A stretch of 64,000 nt of DNA from Dyella acidisoli (GCF_030160295.1 NZ_BSOB01000046.1:466962-530961), one strand, 5' to 3'. Positions 8,159-17,945 are shown, counted from the stretch's first letter. The notes: generated from the letters alone by a model not told the origin. A program made the numbers and translations.

Positions 8159-8962
8159 TCATTCCTGCTTACGCACCCAATCGGCAATCACGCCATGAAT
8201 CGCATCCAGCCCATCGAACAACGCGGCTGGACCGGGCTGCAGAATGATCGGCGATTTGATTTCGTGCAGGTCACCGTTACGCACCGCTGGAATTGCATCC
8301 CAGCCTGGTCGTTGCGCCACGCGCTCCGGACGAAAGCGCTTGCCGCACCAGGAGCCGAGAATGATATCCGGTGCGCGCCGCACCACTTCACTGCCATCCG
8401 CAAGAATGCGGTACTTGGCCAGCGATTCGCGGGCGAGTTCGGGAAATAGATCGTCGCCGCCGGCAACGCCGATCAACTCGGCCACCCAACGAATGCCGGT
8501 GATGATCGGCTCATCCCATTCTTCGAAGTAAACCTTCGGTCGCTTCGGCCACGCTGCAGCGGCGGCACGCACTTCGGCAAGATGCGCTTCGGCACGCTGC
8601 GCATAGCGCTCGGCCTTTTCGTGTGCACCCACCATCGCGCCAAGGCGACGGATATAGGCGAGGATGCCTTCCACGCTGCGATGATTGCTGATCCACACTT
8701 CGATGCCTGCGTGGATCAGCTCCCGCGCGATATCGGCCTGAATATCGGAAAAGCCGATAACCAGATCCGGTTCAAGCGCAAGGATTTCGCCCAGCTTCGC
8801 ACTGGTGAACACGGATACCTTCGGCTTCTCCTTGCGTGCGCGTGCCGGGCGCACGGTGAAGCCGGAGATACCGACGATGCGATGTTCTTCACCAAGCGCG
8901 TAGAGCACTTCGGTGGGTTCTTCGGTGAGGCAGACGATGCGGTGGGGAAAGGGATCGGACAT
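8159..8962 (-). CDS. Substrate-binding-like protein of the BtuF/cobalamin-binding type, without signal peptide
   Basis: The 267-residue protein matches the two-lobed fold of class III metal-chelate binding proteins: RIVCLTEEPTEVLYALG at the N-terminus, LEPDLVIGFSDIQAD, and an RRAPDIILGSW segment in the second lobe. Family members normally deliver vitamin B12 or iron-siderophore to an ABC importer from the periplasm. Here no signal peptide is visible and no permease or ATPase gene lies nearby, so the role may differ. It lies 46 bases after yjbQ and is probably the last gene of a pdxH-yjbQ operon. Confidence 0.75.
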   Translation of the reverse strand: MSDPFPHRIVCLTEEPTEVLYALGEEHRIVGISGFTVRPARARKEKPKVSVFTSAKLGEILALEPDLVIGFSDIQADIARELIHAGIEVWISNHRSVEGILAYIRRLGAMVGAHEKAERYAQRAEAHLAEVRAAAAAWPKRPKVYFEEWDEPIITGIRWVAELIGVAGGDDLFPELARESLAKYRILADGSEVVRRAPDIILGSWCGKRFRPERVAQRPGWDAIPAVRNGDLHEIKSPIILQPGPAALFDGLDAIHGVIADWVRKQE

Positions 8963-9008
8963 GGAAATGAGATAGCGCTCGTTGGTCTCTTAGAAGAGCC
9001 CGTTGTTT

Positions 9009-9449
9009 TCAGTGCCCAAGTACCGTCACGGTCACCTTGCGTTGATGCGGGTCTACGCGATGCTCCCACAAGTAAATGCCTTGCCACGTTCCGAGCTGTG
9101 GTTTGCCACCGTGTATGGGAAGCGTCAGGCTCACGCCGGTGAGGATGGCGCGTACATGCGAAGGCATGTCGTCAGGCCCTTCGGCGTCGTGCTGGAAGAT
9201 GGCATCGCCATCGGGCACGGCGCGGGTGAACCAGCGTTCCAGATCGGCGCGCACGGCCGGGTCGGCGTTCTCGCTGATCAGCAGCGAACAGCTGGTATGC
9301 GTGGTGAAGATGTTGACGATGCCGGTATGCACGCCGCTGGCCGCTACCAGCTCGACCACCTTCTCGGTGATTTCGCTGAAGCCGCGACCGCGTGTGTGCA
9401 CGGTAAAGCCGTTCTGCGCGACATGTTCCGCGGGGGTAGCTCGGCTCAT
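9009..9449 (-). CDS. YjbQ/UPF0047 family protein
   Basis: The 146-residue protein carries the family signature GIVNIFTTHTSCSLLISEN and the later HGGKPQLGTWQGIYLWEHR with conserved His residues. Members form trimers with a metal site; some show weak thiamine-phosphate synthase activity, but the physiological role is open. The ATG at 9449 is chosen because AAGGAGCGCGCT precedes it and the conserved domain starts shortly after; a longer frame upstream overlaps pdxH. pdxH ends 28 bases upstream on the same strand. Confidence 0.88.
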   Translation of the reverse strand: MSRATPAEHVAQNGFTVHTRGRGFSEITEKVVELVAASGVHTGIVNIFTTHTSCSLLISENADPAVRADLERWFTRAVPDGDAIFQHDAEGPDDMPSHVRAILTGVSLTLPIHGGKPQLGTWQGIYLWEHRVDPHQRKVTVTVLGH

Positions 9450-9477
9450 AGCGCGCTCCTTGGGATGCTCTGATCTA

Positions 9478-10065
9478 TCAGGGATACAACAATCGGCTGG
9501 TCCAGGTCTGGCCGTGGCGGTCCCAGCGCACGCGCTCGTGCAGTCGGAAATTGGCGCCGTACCAGAATTCAATCATGTCGGGCTCCACCACATAACCGCC
9601 CCAATGCGGCGGACGCGGTACGTCGCGATCGGCATATTGCCGCTCGTAATGAGCGACACGCTGTTCGAATGTCTCGCGCACGGCCAGCGTTTGCGATTGC
9701 AACGAAGCCCATGCGCCAATCTGGCTGCCGCGCGGGCGGCTGGCGAAATAGGCGTCGGATTCCTCCGCTGGGGCCTTACGCGTCAGGCCTTCCACGCGCA
9801 CCTGCACGCCCTCGCGCAGACGCTTCCAGTGAAAGCACAATGCGACTTGTGGATGGGCGTCGATCTGCACACCTTTGTCGCTCTCGTAATTGGTGAAGAA
9901 TCGAAACCCGCGCTGATCGGCCCCTTTCAGCAGTACGATGCGCGAGCTGACACGGCCCGCGGCATCCACGCTGGACAAGTTCATTGCAGTAGGCTCAGGA
10001 TCGCCACTTGCCACGGCCTGATCCAGCAGGGTATTGAAAGTGTCAAGAATCTCGGGTTTGAGCAT
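9478..10065 (-). CDS. pdxH: Pyridoxamine/pyridoxine 5'-phosphate oxidase
   Basis: PdxH oxidises pyridoxamine or pyridoxine 5'-phosphate to pyridoxal phosphate using FMN. At 195 residues it is close to other xanthomonad PdxH proteins, which lack part of the E. coli N-terminus. SSRIVLLKG, FFTNYESDKG, the substrate-binding ASRPRGSQIGAW, and the C-terminal EFWYGANFRLHER all match. It heads a probable operon with yjbQ and the binding-like protein. The glycerate-kinase-like gene diverges 52 bases upstream. Confidence 0.95.
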   Translation of the reverse strand: MLKPEILDTFNTLLDQAVASGDPEPTAMNLSSVDAAGRVSSRIVLLKGADQRGFRFFTNYESDKGVQIDAHPQVALCFHWKRLREGVQVRVEGLTRKAPAEESDAYFASRPRGSQIGAWASLQSQTLAVRETFEQRVAHYERQYADRDVPRPPHWGGYVVEPDMIEFWYGANFRLHERVRWDRHGQTWTSRLLYP

Positions 10066-10117
10066 GGGATGGTCTGTCAGGTCTTGAATCGTAGCCAGCG
10101 CACGTCATGATTACGCG

Positions 10118-10948
10118 ATGAAGGATGATGCTAGCACGCAGAACGAGGCCCTCGCCGGCCACCTGCTGGATCATTACGCCGGCCGCATCGCGCGAACGCA
10201 GCGGCCGTACGTACTTGGTCTGTCGGGCCTGCAGGGAAGCGGCAAGAGCACTCTTGCACGGGTGATCAAGACCCAGGCCGAACATCGTGGCTGGCCGACC
10301 GAGGTATTTTCGCTGGACGACTTCTACTACTCGCGCAGTGAACGCGAGGCGTTGGCCCATCAGGTGCATCCGCTGCTGCGCACGCGCGGCGTTCCAGGTA
10401 CTCACGAGATCGAACTGCTGCTGTCTGTGCTAGCTGCCCTGCCGCACGCGTCGGACAAATTTCCGGTGAGCTGGCCGCGCTTCGACAAAGGCCGCGACAC
10501 GCGCACACCGCCCTCACGCTGGCCACGCGCCACCCGCCCGCCACGCTTGGTGGTGCTGGAAGGCTGGGCGCTGGGCCTGAGGCCTCAACTGGAAAGTGCA
10601 CTTGAAGAACCAGTCAACGAGCTAGAGCGTACCGAAGATTCGGATGGCCGCTGGCGGCATTGGGTGAATAAGCAACTGCGCGCCTATCAGCCACTATGGC
10701 GCAAGCTGGACGCCCTGATCGTGCTGCAGGCACCGAACTGGGAAGTAGTGCGCGAATGGCGCAGCGAAACCGAAAAGGAATTGCTGGCGCGCGGCGCGCC
10801 GTTGGCGATGGATGCCACGGCCATGAAACGTTTCCTTGCTCATTTCGAGCGACTCAGTCGGCATGCTCTTTCCACCCTGCCCGTGCTGGCCGATACTTGC
10901 GTGGAATACGACACGAAGCATCATGTGATGGGCCTCAGTCACAGCTGA
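10118..10948 (+). CDS. P-loop kinase of the D-glycerate 3-kinase type
   Basis: The 276-residue cytoplasmic kinase has Walker A GLQGSGKST at about residue 36-44, SLDDFYYS as a substrate or Mg-binding loop, and FDKGRDTR followed by VVLEGWALG. This pattern matches the plant and bacterial glycerate 3-kinase (GLYK) and related uridine-kinase-like proteins. The predicted reaction is ATP-dependent phosphorylation of glycerate or another small metabolite; the substrate is inferred from family only. It stands alone, with no pathway neighbour. Confidence 0.75.
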   Translation: MKDDASTQNEALAGHLLDHYAGRIARTQRPYVLGLSGLQGSGKSTLARVIKTQAEHRGWPTEVFSLDDFYYSRSEREALAHQVHPLLRTRGVPGTHEIELLLSVLAALPHASDKFPVSWPRFDKGRDTRTPPSRWPRATRPPRLVVLEGWALGLRPQLESALEEPVNELERTEDSDGRWRHWVNKQLRAYQPLWRKLDALIVLQAPNWEVVREWRSETEKELLARGAPLAMDATAMKRFLAHFERLSRHALSTLPVLADTCVEYDTKHHVMGLSHS

Positions 10949-11000
10949 AAAACGCCATGCTGCAGGCGCGACACATGCGCGATTTCAGACAAGCCATTTC

Positions 11001-11028
11001 GGAAATGTTCTATGTGTTCGAACATTCC
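11001..11028. promoter_or_regulatory. Imperfect dyad in the gap before the response regulator gene
   Basis: GGAAATGTTC and GAACATTCC are inverted around a nine-base centre. It lies 53 bases after the kinase stop and about 190 before the regulator gene. It could be an operator or the hairpin of a weak terminator; there is no T run. The rest of the 271-base gap shows nothing else that I can support. Confidence 0.35.
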
Positions 11029-11219
11029 GCCCTTCCATAATCGATACACAGCAACGTCAAGTGAAAGCGAACTGTCTCGTTGACAGCTTGCCCAAGCTTT
11101 TTTTGTCGTTGCAGGCCCGACGGCCCATCCCGCTACACGCATATTAGGACGCTGCGTAATCGCCGAACGATCCATGGCACAGCCGGCAGCGTGACCATAA
11201 CCCATCATAGCTGCGCATC

Positions 11220-11945
11220 ATGTCCACGAAATTCGTCAACGACTCCTCTCCGTCCAGCGAACGCACTATCCGCGTGGCTATTGCGGACGATCATCCGCTG
11301 CTAGTTGCCGGTCTGCTGCATGAATTGCGCGGACAGGCCGACATCCGCATCGTCGGCTCCGCTGCGAATTCCACCGCGTTGATCGAATTGCTGGAAACGC
11401 AGACCGTCGACGTGATCATCTCCGACTACGCGATGCCAGGCGGCAGCTATGGCGATGGCATCACGCTGTTTGGCCTGCTGCGGCAACGTTTTCCCAACGT
11501 GCGCTTGATCGCGCTCACCATGATGAGCAATGCCGACGTGATCCGTTCGCTGCTTGCGCAGGACGTAACCTGCATCCTGAGCAAAGCCGATCCGCTGGAA
11601 TACCTCACCACTGCGCTGTATGCCGCGCTCGCCGGCAAGCGTTACCTCTCGCCTGGCATCGAGGCCATCGTGCATCGGCACGGCATTCAGGGCGGCGCAT
11701 CGATCTCACGTACACGCCATTTGTCCACGCGCGAACTGGAAGTAGTACGTCTGTTCGTATCAGGCCTCACCATCAGCGAAATCGCCGCGCGCCTGCATCG
11801 CAGCAAGCAGACGGTAAGCACGCAAAAAATGAGCGCGATGCGCAAGCTCGGTATCAGCCGCGATGCGGATCTCATCAAATACGGCATCGAGGAACACCTG
11901 ACCTCGCAGAACGCCGAACCGCACGCCGAGCCGAAGCAGATCTAG
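11220..11945 (+). CDS. Orphan response regulator, NarL/RcsB type
   Basis: The 241-residue two-domain regulator has a receiver with the acidic pair in IADDHP (residues 23-24), phospho-acceptor Asp69 in VIISDYAMPG and the conserved Lys in CILSKADP. A LuxR-type helix-turn-helix follows (LSTRELEVVRLFVSGLTISE, then AARLHRSKQTVSTQK). It is expected to bind DNA when phosphorylated. The sequence resembles RcsB/BvgA-like regulators. No histidine kinase is adjacent, so the input is unknown. It overlaps the convergent epimerase gene by four bases. Confidence 0.9.
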   Translation: MSTKFVNDSSPSSERTIRVAIADDHPLLVAGLLHELRGQADIRIVGSAANSTALIELLETQTVDVIISDYAMPGGSYGDGITLFGLLRQRFPNVRLIALTMMSNADVIRSLLAQDVTCILSKADPLEYLTTALYAALAGKRYLSPGIEAIVHRHGIQGGASISRTRHLSTRELEVVRLFVSGLTISEIAARLHRSKQTVSTQKMSAMRKLGISRDADLIKYGIEEHLTSQNAEPHAEPKQI

Positions 11946-12772
11946 CTCCGCAAACATTCGGCATACCCATGCCGTGAATCCGGCCAGCAAAGTTCAAAGC
12001 CACTGGCTCGAAGCCGAGCATTACTGAGCCGTTTGCTGCCAATGCCCGCAGGCGCAGGTCCGTCAGCAACAGGTGGCGCACCGATCAAAGCGGCAAGATG
12101 ATCGTAGAGAACGTCCAACGGTAACGGCGTGTTGTCGACGCCTACATAGACGCTCTGCGGATCGTGTAGCGCAAGCAGATGCACGATAGCCGCCGCCGCA
12201 TCATCGACATGCATGCGATTGGCCCAATGTTGCTGACCGTGCGGCGCGCACGCCTGTCCCGCGCGTATACGATCAACGAGCTGCAGCCGCCCCGGCCCAT
12301 AAAGGCCAGCTAGACGCAATACCACGGTCTCAACCGGCTGATTCGAAAGCCATTGCTCCGCTTCCCACAACACTTGGCCGCTGAAACCCGGCGGTGCGGG
12401 TGGTGTTGCTTCATCTACCCATGCATCGCCATGTTCGCCATACACGCCACTGGAAGAGACGAACAGGACACGCTTCAGTGAAGCCGCGTCCAACGCTTCG
12501 AGCACATTGCGCAATCCATCGATATACACCGCTCGGTAAGCCTCCGGCTCTCGTGCCTGCGGTGCCGGCATGTACGCCAATTGGGTGATGCTTGACGGAA
12601 GCGCTGTGAGTGTTTCCGGAGAAGCCAGATCCGCCGCCACCCAGCGGATAGCATCATTGTTACCAGGGGGATGGCGCCGCAGCGCATATACCTCGTCGCC
12701 CTGCTTCAGCAGCAGGCGCGCCACCCGTTCACCCAGGTCGCCGCAGCCGGCGATCAAAATCCGTTCGGACAT
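11942..12772 (-). CDS. NAD(P)-dependent epimerase/dehydratase family protein (YeeZ-like)
   Basis: This is an extended short-chain dehydrogenase of 276 residues. The nucleotide-binding motif is ILIAGCGDLGERVARLL (GxxGxxG with a Cys), and there is FVSSSGVYGEHGD with Ser/Tyr but the Tyr-x-x-x-Lys catalytic pair is replaced, as in the YeeZ subgroup. ANRMHVDDAAAAIVHLL is the usual C-terminal domain mark. Function is unknown for the subgroup; redox or epimerase activity is only a family inference. It diverges from aroK with 34 bases between the starts, so their promoters must overlap. Confidence 0.83.
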   Translation of the reverse strand: MSERILIAGCGDLGERVARLLLKQGDEVYALRRHPPGNNDAIRWVAADLASPETLTALPSSITQLAYMPAPQAREPEAYRAVYIDGLRNVLEALDAASLKRVLFVSSSGVYGEHGDAWVDEATPPAPPGFSGQVLWEAEQWLSNQPVETVVLRLAGLYGPGRLQLVDRIRAGQACAPHGQQHWANRMHVDDAAAAIVHLLALHDPQSVYVGVDNTPLPLDVLYDHLAALIGAPPVADGPAPAGIGSKRLSNARLRASGFELCWPDSRHGYAECLRS

Positions 12773-12806
12773 CCATTCACCTGCTTGTGCTTGCTACTAT
12801 CCACGC

Positions 12807-13349
12807 ATGAACCCTTCGTGCAACCTGTTCCTGGTCGGTCCCACCGGCGCTGGCAAGACGTCGATCGGCCGGCAGCTCGCCGTTCGCTACGACCTGCCGT
12901 TTCTCGATCTCGACCAGGAAATCGAACGAGTCACCGGCGTTCCCGTCAGCACCATCTTCGATATCGAAGGCGAGGCAGGTTTTCGTCGGCGCGAGCGCGC
13001 GTTGCTGGAGGAGTGTAGCGGCCGACGCGGTGTGGTGTTGGCGAGCGGTGCGGGCGCCGTGCTCGATCCGGCCAACCGCCGCACATTGATGGAGCGCGGC
13101 TACGTCGTCTGGCTGCAAACCACGGTGCCGGTGCAGTTGCAGCGGCTTGCACTCGACACCTCGCGCCCGTTACTGGCCGATACCGATCGTCAACGCAAAT
13201 TGGAAGCGATGGCGGAAGCACGCACCTCGCTGTATGAAGAAATCACCGATCTGATCATTCCGCACGGCCACGAACAGGAAGGTGTGGCCGCGGCGAGCGA
13301 ACGCTGTATCGCCCTTATCGATCGGAACTGGAACCGACAAGCCGCATGA
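12807..13349 (+). CDS. aroK: Shikimate kinase
   Basis: AroK phosphorylates shikimate in the chorismate pathway. The 180-residue protein has Walker [10 protein letters not shown] at residues 10-18, the shikimate-binding FLDLDQEIE and GEAGFRRRE segments, and a lid with DTSRPLL. The usual Gly-Gly-Gly shikimate-binding loop reads G81-A82-G83 ([10 protein letters not shown]), a substitution worth noting. The ATG at 12807 fits the family's length; an upstream open frame is not supported. It overlaps aroB by four bases (ATGA), implying translational coupling. Confidence 0.94.
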   Translation: MNPSCNLFLVGPTGAGKTSIGRQLAVRYDLPFLDLDQEIERVTGVPVSTIFDIEGEAGFRRRERALLEECSGRRGVVLASGAGAVLDPANRRTLMERGYVVWLQTTVPVQLQRLALDTSRPLLADTDRQRKLEAMAEARTSLYEEITDLIIPHGHEQEGVAAASERCIALIDRNWNRQAA

Positions 13350-14455
13350 GCACAAGCACAACTACACCATCCGAAACCATTCACGTCACGCTAGGCGAAC
13401 GCAGCTATCCGGTGTGGATCGGCCGCGGCCTGCTCGACGATCACGCGCGTTGGCGCGCTGCATTACGCGGCAAGCATGCGCTGGTGATCAGCAATCACAC
13501 GGTGGCGCCGCTCTATTTGGAGCGCGTGGCACGCGGGTTGGATGGTTTGCACTGGTCTTCGTTCCTGCTCGACGACGGTGAAGCGCACAAGAGCTTCGCC
13601 AATGTGGGACTCGCGCTCGATGCGCTGTCCACGCTCGGCGCGACGCGCGATGCTTGCGTCGTTGCCCTGGGCGGTGGCGTAGTCGGCGATCTTGCCGGCT
13701 TCACCGCGGCCTGCTGGATGCGCGGCATCGACTTCATCCAGATGCCGACTACCTTGCTGTCGATGGTCGACTCTTCGGTGGGTGGCAAGACTGGCGTGAA
13801 TCTTCCCGCCGGCAAGAATCTGGTTGGCGCCTTTCACCAGCCACGCGCGGTAGTAGCCGATATCGGCACCCTGGATAGCTTGCCCGTGCGCGAATACCGC
13901 GCTGGCCTGGCGGAAGTCATCAAGGGCGCAGCGATCGGCGATGAGACCTTCTTCGCATGGCTGGAACAGCATGCCGATGCGCTGGCCGCACGCGACGAAA
14001 ACGCGCTGGTGCAGGCCATCGCCACCAAGGTGCGTTACAAGGCTGGCGTGGTGGCACGCGATGAAACTGAGCAAGGTGAGCGCGCCCTGCTCAACTTTGG
14101 CCACACCTTCGGACATGCATTGGAGACAGCAGGCCACTACACCACGCTGCTGCATGGCGAAGGCGTCGCCGTGGGCATGCTACTGGCCGCACGCCTGTCC
14201 GAGCGCCTGGGCATGAGCGCTCAGGCCGATACCTTGCGACTGGAGCGACTGCTGCTCGCTGTCGGTTTGCCGACAGAGGTGCCGTCCGGCTTTGATCCCG
14301 AACAACTGCTGGCACTGATGCGGCTGGACAAAAAGAACACCGCCGGCACGCTGCGGTTGATCCTTTGGCGCGGTATTGGCCGGGCAGAGATCGTGTCCGG
14401 GGTGAACGAGGCGGAGGTTTTGGCGGTGTTGCGCGAGGCGTGCCATCAACGTTGA
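13346..14455 (+). CDS. aroB: 3-dehydroquinate synthase
   Basis: AroB converts DAHP to 3-dehydroquinate, step two of the shikimate pathway, using NAD and a divalent metal. The 369-residue length is normal. DDGEAHKSF, the NAD-binding [38 protein letters not shown] and the metal His residues in [11 protein letters not shown] and [11 protein letters not shown] are all present. The aroK-aroB order and overlap are the common proteobacterial operon. Confidence 0.97.
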   Translation: MSTSTTTPSETIHVTLGERSYPVWIGRGLLDDHARWRAALRGKHALVISNHTVAPLYLERVARGLDGLHWSSFLLDDGEAHKSFANVGLALDALSTLGATRDACVVALGGGVVGDLAGFTAACWMRGIDFIQMPTTLLSMVDSSVGGKTGVNLPAGKNLVGAFHQPRAVVADIGTLDSLPVREYRAGLAEVIKGAAIGDETFFAWLEQHADALAARDENALVQAIATKVRYKAGVVARDETEQGERALLNFGHTFGHALETAGHYTTLLHGEGVAVGMLLAARLSERLGMSAQADTLRLERLLLAVGLPTEVPSGFDPEQLLALMRLDKKNTAGTLRLILWRGIGRAEIVSGVNEAEVLAVLREACHQR

Positions 14456-14563
14456 GCGGTACCTTTTCCGGCCAATAACCAAGCACCCTCGCTTGCAAGC
14501 CCTCCCGCCCTCTAAAATGCCTTACCTTGCGGCCGCTTAGCCGCACCTCTATTCAGGGACGCC

Positions 14564-14827
14564 ATGCGCCTCTATCTGCAAACCATGCCAGCCTCGGCCG
14601 AGCCGCCGCGCTATGTTCAGATCGTGCTGGAGCAGGATCTGCTCGGCGGCTGGACGCTGTATCGCGAGTCCGGCACGCAAGGTGGCCGCGCCACACTCAA
14701 GCGTGATCAATACCTGGAGCGCGACGAAGCCATCGCCGCCTTCGAAAAAGTGCGCGATGCCCAGCTCAAGCGCGGCTATCGCGTGGTCTTTGCCCAGGGC
14801 GTCGAAGGCCCTTACGGACGCCGATAA
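14564..14827 (+). CDS. WGR-domain protein
   Basis: The 87-residue protein consists of a WGR-like domain: [20 protein letters not shown], then [21 protein letters not shown] and a C-terminal RGYRVVF. WGR domains occur in PARPs and in small bacterial proteins, where binding of nucleic acid is suspected; this one has no catalytic part. In place of Trp-Gly-Arg the motif is degenerate (TQGGRA). It starts 108 bases after aroB and ends five bases before hemE, so it is probably co-transcribed with hemE. Confidence 0.78.
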   Translation: MRLYLQTMPASAEPPRYVQIVLEQDLLGGWTLYRESGTQGGRATLKRDQYLERDEAIAAFEKVRDAQLKRGYRVVFAQGVEGPYGRR

Positions 14828-14832
14828 ACAAC

Positions 14833-15903
14833 ATGCCTATGCCGTTGAAGAATGATCGCTTCCTGCGCGCGCTGCGCCGCGAACCCGTCGACACCACGCC
14901 CGTATGGGTGATGCGCCAAGCTGGCCGTTATCTGCCCGAATACCGCGCCACGCGTGCGAAAGCCGGCAGCTTCATGGCGCTGGCGCAGAATCCGGAACTG
15001 GCCTGCGAGGTGACACTGCAGCCGCTGGACCGCTACGAGCTGGACGCGGCCATCCTGTTCTCCGACATCCTCACCATTCCGGATGCCATGGGTCTGGGCC
15101 TGTCTTTCGCACACGGCGAAGGTCCACAGTTTGCGCGTCCCGTGCGTACGCGCGCCGAGGTGGAACGCCTTGGCGTCCCGGACATGGAAAGCGAACTGCG
15201 CTATGTGATGGATGCCGTCCGCGTCATCCGCCGCGAACTCGCCGGCCGCGTGCCGCTGATCGGTTTTTCCGGTAGCCCATGGACGCTCGCCTGCTACATG
15301 GTGGAAGGCGAAGGCTCCCGCGATTTCGCCACCGTCAAGGCGATGTGCTGGAGCGATCCAGCCATGGCGCACATGCTGCTCGAGACGCTCGCGCGTTCGG
15401 TTGCTGCGTATCTCAGTGCCCAAGCCGCCGCTGGTGCGCAGGCATTGATGATCTTCGACACCTGGGGCGGCTTACTCGGCCCGGCGGCATTCCGCGAATT
15501 CTCGCTGCGCTATTTGTCGCAGGTGGTCGACGTGTTGAAGTCGGATATCCACGCGCGCGACCTACCGCTGATCCTGTTCTCCAAGGGCGCCAACGGACAT
15601 CTTGCAGAGATGGCGGCCACCGGCTGTGCGGCACTTGGCGTCGACTGGACTATCGATCTCTCCGATGCACGCAAAGCGGTGGACGGCAAGGTGGCGCTGC
15701 AAGGCAATCTCGATCCGGCTGTGCTGCGTGCCAGTCCCGAAGTGATTCGCCGCGAAGTGCGCCGTGTGCTCGACAGCTACGGCAATCATCCTGGGCACGT
15801 ATTCAACCTCGGACACGGCGTGACGCCGGAGGTTGATCCTGAGCACGTGAAGGTGCTGGTGGATGAAGTACACGCGTATAGCCGCATATTGCGCGCTGCT
15901 TGA
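14833..15903 (+). CDS. hemE: Uroporphyrinogen decarboxylase
   Basis: HemE removes four carboxyl groups from uroporphyrinogen III to make coproporphyrinogen III in heme synthesis. The 356-residue protein shows the two signatures [16 protein letters not shown] near the N-terminus and [16 protein letters not shown] in the middle, plus [15 protein letters not shown] with the catalytic Asp and a C-terminal [11 protein letters not shown]. The ATG at 14833 lies five bases after the WGR gene. A second ATG two codons on is possible. Confidence 0.97.
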   Translation: MPMPLKNDRFLRALRREPVDTTPVWVMRQAGRYLPEYRATRAKAGSFMALAQNPELACEVTLQPLDRYELDAAILFSDILTIPDAMGLGLSFAHGEGPQFARPVRTRAEVERLGVPDMESELRYVMDAVRVIRRELAGRVPLIGFSGSPWTLACYMVEGEGSRDFATVKAMCWSDPAMAHMLLETLARSVAAYLSAQAAAGAQALMIFDTWGGLLGPAAFREFSLRYLSQVVDVLKSDIHARDLPLILFSKGANGHLAEMAATGCAALGVDWTIDLSDARKAVDGKVALQGNLDPAVLRASPEVIRREVRRVLDSYGNHPGHVFNLGHGVTPEVDPEHVKVLVDEVHAYSRILRAA

Positions 15904-15970
15904 AACCTTTCCCTCTCTTTTCCAAGAAAGGGGTGAGGCAACACGCCAACCTCACGAGAAAAATCGTCGT

Positions 15971-16071
15971 ACCCTCACGGCCGTCATTCCCGCGAAAGCG
16001 GGGATCCATCTTGCTCTCAAGCAAAAGCCAAAATGGATTCCCGCTTTCGCGGGAATGACGGCCGTGAGGGT
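15971..16071. repeat. Family B palindrome pair with extended outer arms
   Basis: The outer ACCCTCACGGCCGTCATTCC matches the inverted GGAATGACGGCCGTGAGGGT at the other end, and the inner CCCGCGAAAGCGGG and CCCGCTTTCGCGGG form local hairpins. It lies between the convergent hemE and hydrolase genes. Confidence 0.88.
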
Positions 16072-16078
16072 TAGCAGT

Positions 16079-17686
16079 TCAATGTAGCGATACAGTAAGT
16101 GTCGCTGGCGTTGCAGCCGACGAACTGAAACTCACCGCGCTCCCCACCGGCGTCACACCTGCATAGCGAATGTCGCTAGTACCGATGATCAAAGCTAGTT
16201 GATTGCCCGGGCCGATTTCCCAATTCGTCGCTTCCAGATTCATGCTGACGGTTTGTGGCACACCTACCGGCACGTTGCGCAACGTATAAGGTTTCCACGT
16301 GATCAACTGACCAATGCCGGTACTCGCATTCACGCTATAGAGATACGCGATCAAGGTGAGCTGATTCGCCGTTGGCGTGACTGTTACATGCAACGACGGC
16401 ATGCCCATCAGATTCTGCGTCTGCGTGAACACCGGCCCGGTCCAAACACTGGCGTTTGACCGATTCACCAAAGCCAGCTCCACAGGCGGCGGCAATTGCA
16501 GAAAACCCGTCAGTGCGCCGCTCACCAAGGCCACGCCGGTGGTTGCTGTAGTGAGATAACCGCCCGTAATGCCGTATTGCCAATTGCTGCCCGCACCCGT
16601 TGACAAACTGCCGGTAGGAAGAATGCCAAGCCAGCCCTTGGGTTGGGTGAGGCTGTACGTGACAGCACCTTGCTGCACAGCGTTCCAATCCGCGAACGTG
16701 CTCCACGTGCCGGCTTGCGATTTCAATTGCACTGGCAACTGCGTGTCGATGCCATTTTGCACACCCTTGAGGTAGTGCTCGAACCAATCGTTCACCGCCG
16801 TATAGATTTCGTTGGGAAATCCCATCGCGCCGCCCATCTCGGCAGTGGTGTGATCGCCGTGCGCGAGCAACAACATCTTCGGCCCATTGAGCCGGCTGTA
16901 GAAGTTGACGAGCTGGCTAGGCACAAAGAGGCTGTCTTCGAAATCATTTGCCAGCAACACTGCTGGACCGTTTGCGTTGATCGCTGCAATGTCATTGATG
17001 GCCGAACGCCCTGGCGTCGCAGAATCATTTTCCACGGTCTGCACCGCGCCATCAAAGTTTAACGCGAGCACATCCGCATTCACCTTCTGCATCAACGTGC
17101 CCGGCTTGCCGAGATAACTCGCAAACGACAGCAAGCCAATCGCCTGTGAACTGGCCGTCTGGTTGGCATCCAGCGATGCAAGCAGATCTGCCCACGAACT
17201 CAGCGCCGCCACTGCCTTGATGCGCGGATCATGCTCGGCAGCAAGCAGGCTGGTACCTCCGCCGTACGAAATCCCCGAAATGCCGATTTCGTTCGAATCG
17301 GCCGGCGTGTTGCTCAATGCCCAATCGATCACCGTGCTTGCATCGCCTACCGTAAGCGGACCATCGATATCGATATAGCCGCATTGGGGACTCAGCGAAC
17401 AACCCAAGCCGAATCCACGCGAGCTGTAACTGATTACGATGAATCCATCACTGGCGAGCTTGTTAGCTTCGCCCACGTACTCTGTGTCACTTTCACTCCA
17501 GCTCGAAGGCATCACTACGAGCGGGAAAGGCCCACTTCCCGAAGGAACCGCGACATAAGCCTGCAGTTGATAGCCATCCGCTGTAGGAATCGAAACCAAT
17601 GAACCGGGAAGACTTTGAGCTTTCGCCGGCGCATTCACCGCCAACATCGACACCAGCAGGGTAAACACCATAGCAACGTATCGCAT
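16079..17686 (-). CDS. Exported alpha/beta hydrolase of the S15/CocE type
   Basis: The ATG at 17686 follows GGAGGGCGAT and gives 535 residues with a signal peptide (MRYVAMVFTLLVSMLAVNAPAKA). The alpha/beta-hydrolase core carries the nucleophile elbow GISGISYGG, an acid candidate in LLANDFEDSLFVPSQL and His in LLLAHGDHTTAEMGG. The C-terminal third looks like the beta-sandwich (X-Pro dipeptidyl-peptidase C-terminal type) found in CocE-like esterases and peptidases. The substrate is not predictable. It stands alone, with 301 bases to the next gene upstream. Confidence 0.82.
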   Translation of the reverse strand: MRYVAMVFTLLVSMLAVNAPAKAQSLPGSLVSIPTADGYQLQAYVAVPSGSGPFPLVVMPSSWSESDTEYVGEANKLASDGFIVISYSSRGFGLGCSLSPQCGYIDIDGPLTVGDASTVIDWALSNTPADSNEIGISGISYGGGTSLLAAEHDPRIKAVAALSSWADLLASLDANQTASSQAIGLLSFASYLGKPGTLMQKVNADVLALNFDGAVQTVENDSATPGRSAINDIAAINANGPAVLLANDFEDSLFVPSQLVNFYSRLNGPKMLLLAHGDHTTAEMGGAMGFPNEIYTAVNDWFEHYLKGVQNGIDTQLPVQLKSQAGTWSTFADWNAVQQGAVTYSLTQPKGWLGILPTGSLSTGAGSNWQYGITGGYLTTATTGVALVSGALTGFLQLPPPVELALVNRSNASVWTGPVFTQTQNLMGMPSLHVTVTPTANQLTLIAYLYSVNASTGIGQLITWKPYTLRNVPVGVPQTVSMNLEATNWEIGPGNQLALIIGTSDIRYAGVTPVGSAVSFSSSAATPATLTVSLH

Positions 17687-17945
17687 ATCGCCCTCCGCAG
17701 ATATGACCGAGACAGAATGTGATTCCCCGCACACGCGTACATGCACACGTGGCAGCGCGCACATGTGCACTCTCGCGAGTGATATCCGCGTGAACGCTTG
17801 AGAGAAAAAACTCAGCTATCGAACGGAAGTGACGGTGTATATCGAAAATATTGCACGCCACCCACTTGAACAAAGACGGCCATCCACCTGTCCTCGTTTT
17901 GATATTCGCCTAGTGCAAATGCATGCATGCGAATCTGCTTGAAAC

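Noticed and set aside
10949..11219. A small RNA or tRNA gene in the gap before the response regulator
   Set aside because: No cloverleaf or conserved RNA pattern could be drawn; only a weak dyad is present.
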